64,000 bases of DNA from NCBI GenBank assembly GCA_050260055.1, contig JBLNBO010000003.1, positions 62,001 to 126,000 on the forward strand, read 5' to 3'. Position numbers and translations under genes: made by a program. Below the pieces are notes generated by a model. That model was not told the DNA's origin and did no database searches. It was given only the letters and a program-made list of their open reading frames with translations. Of this stretch, positions 58,438 to 64,000 are shown in pieces. The DNA is from JBLMYQ01 sp050260055. Lineage in GTDB: Bacteria > Bacillota > Clostridia > Acetivibrionales > UBA4821. How positions within the stretch are numbered: the stretch's first letter is position 1; each line of letters starts with the position of its first letter.

Positions 58438-59301
58438 TTATTCAAATATTCTTTTCATCCCTTCCCCAACATCTACGAAAATCGGGAACATGGTTAATGC
58501 AAGAAGGTCAATCATAATTACTATTACTCCTACAACTACATATAGGCTTTTTATTTTTGTTTTTATATTTAATCTATCTAAGTATCCTTCCCTTAGTATC
58601 TCTGAAAGGTTTCCAAGTGCCTCCTGTGAGCTGCCGCTTAAAATCTGCTGTTTAAGTGCTGATGAAAATAAATCAATTTCTAAAATGTCAAATGTTTGTT
58701 GAAATTCCTCTGCAGATTTTTCGATATTGTGTCCCGAAAGCTCATATTCACTGGCAAGCTTTATCATCTCTTTTTTTAAATCCCTGTTTTGGCATACTTC
58801 ATGAAGTCCCCTTAGCGCATCTCCAAGTGTCATGTTTGCTGACATCTGCAAGAATAAACAATCTACGACATTAAGCATGTCATTGTTTATTGAATTATTT
58901 CTGATGATACCGTTTATATAAATATACATATCAAGAGAAAAGAACCCTAAGCCTCCTATAATAAAAGCCATTAAGTAAGAGCCGTAACTTCTAAACCCAA
59001 GAATGAAACATATCGCAAAAAGAAATAATTTTGTTATGTAAAATGTATAACCATTCAATCCTAGTGGGCTGCCTTGTTTAATTAACTTTTTTCCTGTTTT
59101 CTTGATGAAAAGAATATTATTAATCCATTCTCTGTTTTTTGAAACCTTTGTCTGCTTTGTCTTGTTTTTTCCCTCGAATTTTGTCTGATACCAATTCTTT
59201 TTCATCAATACCCTAATCTTTTTAAGCCCAAAATAACAAAACATAAATATTGGAATTAACAAATAGATATTGTATTTATTTACTGATATAAGAGAATTCA
59301 A
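58438..59301 (-). CDS. tadC: TadC-like inner-membrane platform protein
   Basis: 287 residues, TTG start with GAGG 6 nt upstream. T2SSF domain: ISVNKYNIYLLIPIFMFCYF for the first helix, LNVVDCLFLQMSANMTLGDA as the characteristic block of GspF-type proteins and the final helix VVVGVIVIMIDLLALTMFPI. Forms the Tad membrane platform with TadB. 49 nt after tadB. Confidence 0.87.
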   Translation of the reverse strand: MNSLISVNKYNIYLLIPIFMFCYFGLKKIRVLMKKNWYQTKFEGKNKTKQTKVSKNREWINNILFIKKTGKKLIKQGSPLGLNGYTFYITKLFLFAICFILGFRSYGSYLMAFIIGGLGFFSLDMYIYINGIIRNNSINNDMLNVVDCLFLQMSANMTLGDALRGLHEVCQNRDLKKEMIKLASEYELSGHNIEKSAEEFQQTFDILEIDLFSSALKQQILSGSSQEALGNLSEILREGYLDRLNIKTKIKSLYVVVGVIVIMIDLLALTMFPIFVDVGEGMKRIFE

Positions 59302-59350
59302 TTCAACCTCTTTCCCCCTTTTAAACTAGCTCATGTGACAAAAGGGTCCT

Positions 59351-60319
59351 TTAGTAATCCAACTTTTTTACTGAATAAGACAGCCATAAAAGAAACCATA
59401 TGCTCAAAAAATTTGCATTTAATATTAATTGTCCATAAAAAGTGTTTCTCATTATGCTTAGATAATCTGGTTCTGTCATAATGAAATTAAAATATAAGTA
59501 AATATCCAGAAATATTAGCAAAAATATTACTATTCTAGCTGAACGCGTTTCTCGTATTCTAATTCTTTTTTCTTTCTGTATCTCTGATATTAATTTTTGA
59601 GTCTTATCTATAAGCTCTGTAAAATCTCCTCCGTAAATATAGCAATATTGGACATTCGTAAGAAAAAGCTTGAATTTCTTCATGTTAATCTTATCTCTGA
59701 AGTTTGAAAGAGCAGATTCAACATTTATTCCGCTGTTAATTTCAGCAGTAAACTGACAAGTAAAGGTTTTTAGAGGTTCCATACATTTATCTTGGATATT
59801 TCTAAAAGCTTCAATAATATCGTTATGTATTCTGGTGCTGTTTTTTAATAAGAGAAGGTAATCGGCTAATATCTTTTCAATTTCTTCCTCTTTTTTTTGA
59901 GCCATTATTCCCAAAATTATAATTGGAACAAAAAATCCCGGCAAGCTGGTTATTAGGCCTACAGAAATAACATCAAACAAGTATGTAAAAAGAAGAAAGA
60001 AGCCAATTGCAAATATAATACAAGTAATAATAAGAATTGTAGAATTAAAGAATAAAACATAATTTTGTATTCCGCTTTTTTCAATAATTAGCTCAATCTT
60101 ATAGAACAAGCTTTTATATGCTTTTTTCTTTAACTTATCCCTTCTTAGAATTTTATTTATAATTTGTTTTTTCTGATATTCTGAATTAACACTTTCAGAG
60201 AATTCTTTTACATGTTTTCTAAATTCTCTATCCAAAATCTTATTGGCCAGAATGTATGACAGAATGATTATGGGAATAAGAAGTATTATTTCTGTCGCTT
60301 CAACAACCATCTTATTCAA
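59351..60319 (-). CDS. tadB: TadB-like inner-membrane platform protein
   Basis: 322 residues. Helix at the N-terminus, T2SSF domain with RIHNDIIEAFRNIQDKCMEP, a LTNVQYCYIYGGDFTELIDK segment, then two C-terminal helices (ARIVIFLLIFLDIYLYFNFI and LILNANFLSIWFLLWLSYSV). Matches TadB/GspF. Overlaps cpaF stop by 8 nt, so coupled translation. Confidence 0.87.
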   Translation of the reverse strand: MNKMVVEATEIILLIPIIILSYILANKILDREFRKHVKEFSESVNSEYQKKQIINKILRRDKLKKKAYKSLFYKIELIIEKSGIQNYVLFFNSTILIITCIIFAIGFFLLFTYLFDVISVGLITSLPGFFVPIIILGIMAQKKEEEIEKILADYLLLLKNSTRIHNDIIEAFRNIQDKCMEPLKTFTCQFTAEINSGINVESALSNFRDKINMKKFKLFLTNVQYCYIYGGDFTELIDKTQKLISEIQKEKRIRIRETRSARIVIFLLIFLDIYLYFNFIMTEPDYLSIMRNTFYGQLILNANFLSIWFLLWLSYSVKKLDY

Positions 60320-61634
60320 TAGCTACACCCCCATATAATCTCTGAAACTCTTTCCTGCTAATTTCAATCTTCTGTTTTAACTTACTCTTAGGGTCATGAA
60401 TTTTAATAAAAATACCCTTTGATTCTCCATCAATAAATTCCTTGGTTTCATATTTGAAAAGATGATTATAATTTATTGCCCTCTTTTGCTTGTCTAATAC
60501 TATTTCTGAAATCTCTACAACTTTAAAGTTTTTCATATATACAATTAGGTCTATAGACTCTGCCAATAATTGTTTTAAATATTGGTCCGAATACATTTGC
60601 GCCTGAGGGTCTCTTTTCATAAGTGTAACAAGCCTGTCCAAAGTCACTTCTGCCGAATCCGAATGAACTGTCGCATATGCACGGTGGCCCGTGCTGACAG
60701 CATCAAAAAATACCATCGCCTCAGCACCTTTAAGCTCTCCAACAACTATTACATCATTTGTCATTAAAAGGGCTTGTGATGTGAGCTTTTCAAGCGTAAT
60801 ATTTTTCCCTTCTTTGCGATTATTTAGAATTTGCCTTTGTATAATATTCGGATGATGGCTGAAAAGCTCTGCGGTCTCTTCATTAGATGTTACTGCAAGA
60901 TTTTCAGGTATTCTATCAATTAAAGCTCTCATTAATGTTGTTTTGCCGCTTCCTCCTTTGCCGGAGATTATAATACTGCAGCCTGCAGTAATGGCCTCCA
61001 AAAGAAAATTATATATTTCAAGATTCATCATATAACTATCTCCTGAATAAAGCTCATCAAGGCGGGTGAAAAACTCTGGCCTGTGAATTCTTATTACAAG
61101 ATTTGGCGGACCAATGTTAACCGGCGGTATTCCGGCTTCAATCCTTAATTTGTTTTTTCTATCACTTACAACCACAATAGGTTTTTCTTCTGTAATTTTC
61201 CCTTTATTCTTTAACACACAATATCTAACAAAATTATTATAATCAGCCGGCTCGGAAAAACTGTCCTCTGTCCTAACCCATTTTCCTTTCCTCTTAATGT
61301 GAATGTTGTTCCAATCTATAACTCTTATATCTGAAATGTTTTTATCTTCAATATATTTTTGCAGTATATGATATCCAAATAATCTGTCTAAGACTTTTTT
61401 TACCAACTCATTTATGTCTATATTTATATGGGCATGGTCACGAAAAATTTTTTCTCTAATAATTCTCTCTATATTTTTATTATTCTCCGATTTTGCTTGG
61501 ACATCTGAAAGTAAATCTGAATGATAGTTAATTAAATAGTCAATTATTTCACTAACAACTTTATTTACTCTATTAATAGTCACATCAATCTTTTTACATG
61601 TTTCAAAAGACTTTTTAAGAGGATCAATTAGCAT
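60312..61634 (-). CDS. cpaF: Tad/Flp pilus assembly ATPase CpaF
   Basis: 440 residues. N-terminal helical region with the CpaF block DISDIRVIDWNNIHIKRKGK, ATPase core with SIIISGKGGSGKTTLMRALI (Walker A), VIVVGELKGAEAMVFFDAVS (Walker B) and GHRAYATVHSDSAEVTLDRL (His box). The CpaF/TadA secretion ATPase powers export of the Flp fibre. Overlaps the cpaE stop by 7 nt. Confidence 0.94.
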   Translation of the reverse strand: MLIDPLKKSFETCKKIDVTINRVNKVVSEIIDYLINYHSDLLSDVQAKSENNKNIERIIREKIFRDHAHINIDINELVKKVLDRLFGYHILQKYIEDKNISDIRVIDWNNIHIKRKGKWVRTEDSFSEPADYNNFVRYCVLKNKGKITEEKPIVVVSDRKNKLRIEAGIPPVNIGPPNLVIRIHRPEFFTRLDELYSGDSYMMNLEIYNFLLEAITAGCSIIISGKGGSGKTTLMRALIDRIPENLAVTSNEETAELFSHHPNIIQRQILNNRKEGKNITLEKLTSQALLMTNDVIVVGELKGAEAMVFFDAVSTGHRAYATVHSDSAEVTLDRLVTLMKRDPQAQMYSDQYLKQLLAESIDLIVYMKNFKVVEISEIVLDKQKRAINYNHLFKYETKEFIDGESKGIFIKIHDPKSKLKQKIEISRKEFQRLYGGVAIE

Positions 61635-62989
61635 TTTATATCCTCCTTATGTTCAATTAGTCTTTCTTCTACTTTTTTTAATCTTTTTGAAAATAGTCTG
61701 TCAAAAATGCTTCTTTTCCCTACAAAATTTAATTCTTCAACAATCTTTCTGTATATCTCTTTTTCCTTCTCTGTTGCTTTTATTACAAAAGGAACTCCAT
61801 GATTTAGGCAATATTCATGTTTGTCGTTATAGTCAACGTATTTACATATGTTAAACCCAGTCATCAACTCTTTAATTATTTCCTTCTCAAGTGAATGCTT
61901 CCCCTTTTTGTTTATAACAATCTGTATCTTTTTTTTGTTAATACCCCATATATTTAAAAAGATATCTAATATACTTGTAGATTTCTTAATGCATGCTATG
62001 TTAGGTTCAATTACAAAATAGATTTTTGTGGCATTCTCTGCAGCAAACTGAGTTGAATCAAGAAAAATGTTGCTGCTTGTATCAATAAATATAAAATCAT
62101 AAAGCTCTTTTGCTTTTTGCAAAATGCTTTTGTAATATCCTGCATTCAAAGTATTTTGGCAGTCAAAAAGAGATTTGTTTCCTGTTAGAATATCTAAGTT
62201 AGGTAAGTTATTATATTTAACAATCATTCCCTCAAATGAATTACTATCAAACCTATCTTTGTCTATGCTGTCAATCATGTAGTTTAGTGATGAATCTTTC
62301 CCGCTTCCTATAAAATAGTCCATTCCTTCCGGCTGCCTAGAAACTCCAAAAAAACATTCTAAATTAGGGAATTCAGTATTTAAGTCAATACAAAGAATTT
62401 TCGTTTGGGAAATCTTTGCAAGCAAAGCTGCAAATTGTACAAGAAGTGTCGTTTTTCCTGTTCCTCCAGCTCCGGCTACAACAATAATTTCTTGTCTCTG
62501 TGTTACTGCAGGTTTTTCGAAAAGTATATGTTTTTCGATAACTTTTGGCTTTTCACTTAATAACTTTTTGAGTGTCTGAATCTCTTTCTTTATTTCATTG
62601 GGAATCTCTTTTTCTACTTTTACAATAACTCTCCCTTGATTTTCGACAACCTCAATCAAGTCCGAAATCTGTGCATCTTCATTCACAAGAATATCAAATA
62701 TCCCTTTTCCATTCAGAAAATTCCTATAATCTTGGTCAATAGAACCTACTATTATAACAATCTTAAAAAACTTATCTATCTTTCTAATCTTCTCAACAAG
62801 CATCCTCTTATCATATTTCCCGGGCAGTTCATCGCTTAATACCAGCACATCAGGAATATCTTCCTTTATCACGTTAAGCAATTCTTCCTGCGAACTTATA
62901 TCATTTCTCTCAATAAGAAAATCCGGATGGTTCTTTCTGAAGTATTCATTCAACACATTATGATTTACCGCTGTAACTACTCTTTTCAT
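61628..62989 (-). CDS. CpaE/TadZ-like pilus localisation ATPase
   Basis: 453 residues from the ATG at 62989 (AAAGGG 6 nt upstream); 21 upstream codons in frame are ignored. N-terminal atypical receiver domain (DIPDVLVLSDELPGKYDKRM) and a C-terminal MinD-like ATPase with the canonical VVAGAGGTGKTTLLVQFAAL (Walker A), IFIDTSSNIFLDST (Walker B) and a lysine-rich tail. This is the CpaE/TadZ pair of domains that places the pilus at one pole. First gene of the Tad operon. Confidence 0.88.
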   Translation of the reverse strand: MKRVVTAVNHNVLNEYFRKNHPDFLIERNDISSQEELLNVIKEDIPDVLVLSDELPGKYDKRMLVEKIRKIDKFFKIVIIVGSIDQDYRNFLNGKGIFDILVNEDAQISDLIEVVENQGRVIVKVEKEIPNEIKKEIQTLKKLLSEKPKVIEKHILFEKPAVTQRQEIIVVAGAGGTGKTTLLVQFAALLAKISQTKILCIDLNTEFPNLECFFGVSRQPEGMDYFIGSGKDSSLNYMIDSIDKDRFDSNSFEGMIVKYNNLPNLDILTGNKSLFDCQNTLNAGYYKSILQKAKELYDFIFIDTSSNIFLDSTQFAAENATKIYFVIEPNIACIKKSTSILDIFLNIWGINKKKIQIVINKKGKHSLEKEIIKELMTGFNICKYVDYNDKHEYCLNHGVPFVIKATEKEKEIYRKIVEELNFVGKRSIFDRLFSKRLKKVEERLIEHKEDIKC

Positions 62990-63062
62990 GCTTAACCCTT
63001 TCCAATTGAAAAGATAAAATCCGAAAAACATTTTAGCAAACCATTGTTTCAATTTTCCGTTT

Positions 63063-63092
63063 TTTGTATGAAATGCATAATATTTGTTGCAA
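63063..63092 (-). promoter_or_regulatory. Candidate promoter of the Tad operon
   Basis: Minus strand: -35 TTGCAA (63087-63092), 18-bp spacer, -10 TACAAA (63063-63068). Weak -10 but the only good pair between the terminator at 63134 and cpaE. Confidence 0.4.
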
Positions 63093-63133
63093 AAGGTAAA
63101 AAATTGCGTTTATATAAAAAATCATGTTGTTTA

Positions 63134-63168
63134 CAAAAAAAGAACCCGGATATCAAAATCCAGGTTCC
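63134..63168 (-). terminator. Terminator of the gene at 63190
   Basis: Minus strand GGAACCTGGAT / ATCCGGGTTC stem with one mismatch, followed by TTTTTTTG. Confidence 0.75.
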
Positions 63169-63189
63169 TTCTGCCAATTCATTATTTAA

Positions 63190-64000
63190 TTAAAATTCCG
63201 ATACATTAAACATCATCTTATTTATTCTTTCCTGAATTTCCTTATTGGTCAGGCCCAACGTCGCAACTAAAACCTTGGCTAAAATCGACTTTAATTTAAG
63301 CATATTTTCAGGTAAATCGCTTTTATCAATCAGATTCCTTCCAGAAAAAGAAATTGCCGCAGAAATACGTTCTCTTGTTCCAAATGCCCATTTGAGAAAT
63401 TCATAAATACTCATTCTTTCTTCATATTCTTTCTCGCAAATAAGAGCTGAAAAGAAAGCCGCGCGAAAACTGGATTCTTCTGAAGTATTAACCAAAATGA
63501 ACTCAAGTGCAGAGGTAACATGCACAACGCACTGCCTTGATGCTGGAGATTTACAGCATTCCTGAAATTTGGTAAAAGCATAAAGCCAGTGAAGATTAAC
63601 ATTATCAGGTGTTTTTATCTGCTCCTTATATGTTTGGATAACCTGATTGTAGATATCAATTAATCTAGCAATATCTTCTTCTGATAAATTATTGACATTG
63701 TTTTCAATCTTAAAAGAATTCGCCCAAATTGCTATAGAGCCGCTGGTTTTTGAAATATTATTAAGACAAACCTTTATTGTTTCTTTCAAGGTTGCATAGG
63801 AATCTCCCATGAACCACTCAGAATGGGTAATATCGAAATCTAACATTACCATGCTCATAACCCAAAGAAAAAAAACCGGGATTTGTTCACGCTTGTTATC
63901 GGATATTTTATCAAGGTTGAAATCGGGGCTGATATCTGCCGTGCTTACAATAAACGTTTTATAAAACCTAATGTCTGCAGGCATAGAAATATTATTTTTT
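63190..64000 (-). CDS. Hypothetical protein, possible HEPN-like C-terminal domain (5' end may be outside)
   Basis: At least 264 residues; the frame remains open upstream of the ATG at 63984 to the window edge, so the gene may start further out. Helical. The C-terminal part (RQCVVHVTSALEFILVNTSE then AAFFSALICEKEYEERMSIY and ERISAAISFSGRNLID) resembles the Apea-like HEPN domain found in toxins, RNases and defence proteins, but the RxxxxH motif of HEPN RNases is not visible. The N-terminal half is unassigned. Followed by a good terminator. Confidence 0.5.
   Translation of the reverse strand, partial: KNNISMPADIRFYKTFIVSTADISPDFNLDKISDNKREQIPVFFLWVMSMVMLDFDITHSEWFMGDSYATLKETIKVCLNNISKTSGSIAIWANSFKIENNVNNLSEEDIARLIDIYNQVIQTYKEQIKTPDNVNLHWLYAFTKFQECCKSPASRQCVVHVTSALEFILVNTSEESSFRAAFFSALICEKEYEERMSIYEFLKWAFGTRERISAAISFSGRNLIDKSDLPENMLKLKSILAKVLVATLGLTNKEIQERINKMMFNVSEF

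Overview
The window looks like chromosomal DNA of a low-G+C, Gram-positive-type member of the Clostridia. Reasons: strong GGAGG-type ribosome binding sites with frequent TTG and GTG starts, sigma-A-type promoters, an S-layer-homology (SLH) protein, a type IV pilus cluster with no outer-membrane secretin, a Clostridia-style ECF sigma operon, a VanZ-family protein and a possible sporulation-type small Cys-rich peptide. This assignment rests on gene content only; no rRNA or marker phylogeny is available here.

Layout. 1-8.9 kb (minus strand): partial sn-glycerol-1-phosphate dehydrogenase-like enzyme, HAD phosphatase, two tandem paralogues of unknown function downstream of a cysteine desulfurase, then a compact chemosensory set (CheW, CheA, MCP-like receptor, and a CheY-like regulator) without CheR or CheB. 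9-16.9 kb: mixed single genes (FxLYD-repeat membrane protein, EamA transporter, tRNA adenosine deaminase, orphan phage-type Bet annealing protein, a stand-alone RyR-domain protein, radical SAM protein, VanZ, a MinD-like ATPase) punctuated by tRNA-Arg(TCT), tRNA-Ser(CGA), tRNA-Arg(CCT) and tRNA-Arg(ACG) and by fragments of tRNA genes. 17-24.3 kb: accessory region of small unknown genes. Here the Mrr-type nuclease, a 483-residue protein and two other genes lie head-to-tail on the minus strand, separated by long imperfect palindromes that resemble integron attC sites. 24.6-30.2 kb: ECF sigma operon, P-loop ATPase, ABC-F ATPase, DUF1653 protein and a membrane zincin.

30.2-41.8 kb (minus): a complete type IV pilus operon in the order pilB, major pilin, pilC, FimT/GspH-like pilin, a 1153-residue chimeric pilin carrying four FN3 and four DNRLRE/CBM96-like modules, two more minor pilins or pilin-like proteins, pilM, pilN and two PilO-like proteins. 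42-49.4 kb: rpiB, rpe, YjbQ, a tiny Cys-rich peptide with a perfect 23-bp hairpin, hflX, nadE and a D-2-hydroxyacid dehydrogenase. 49.4-63 kb (minus): a Tad/Flp-type pilus operon (CpaE/TadZ, CpaF, TadB, TadC, Flp-like pilin, CpaB) that continues into a degenerate receiver protein, a probable type I toxin with antisense RNA, an SLH-anchored protein, a 1447-residue secreted protein and TadE-like membrane proteins. The window ends in a gene of unknown function with a possible HEPN-like C-terminal part.

How they work together. Two separate surface-fibre machines (type IV pilus and Tad) are present, each with unusual surface-exposed cargo. The chemosensory proteins lack adaptation enzymes and could feed into pilus control, but that is inference. 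The most unusual signals are the attC-like cassette array, the polysaccharide-binding-module pilin, and the Tad operon with its own SLH anchor and embedded toxin/antisense locus.
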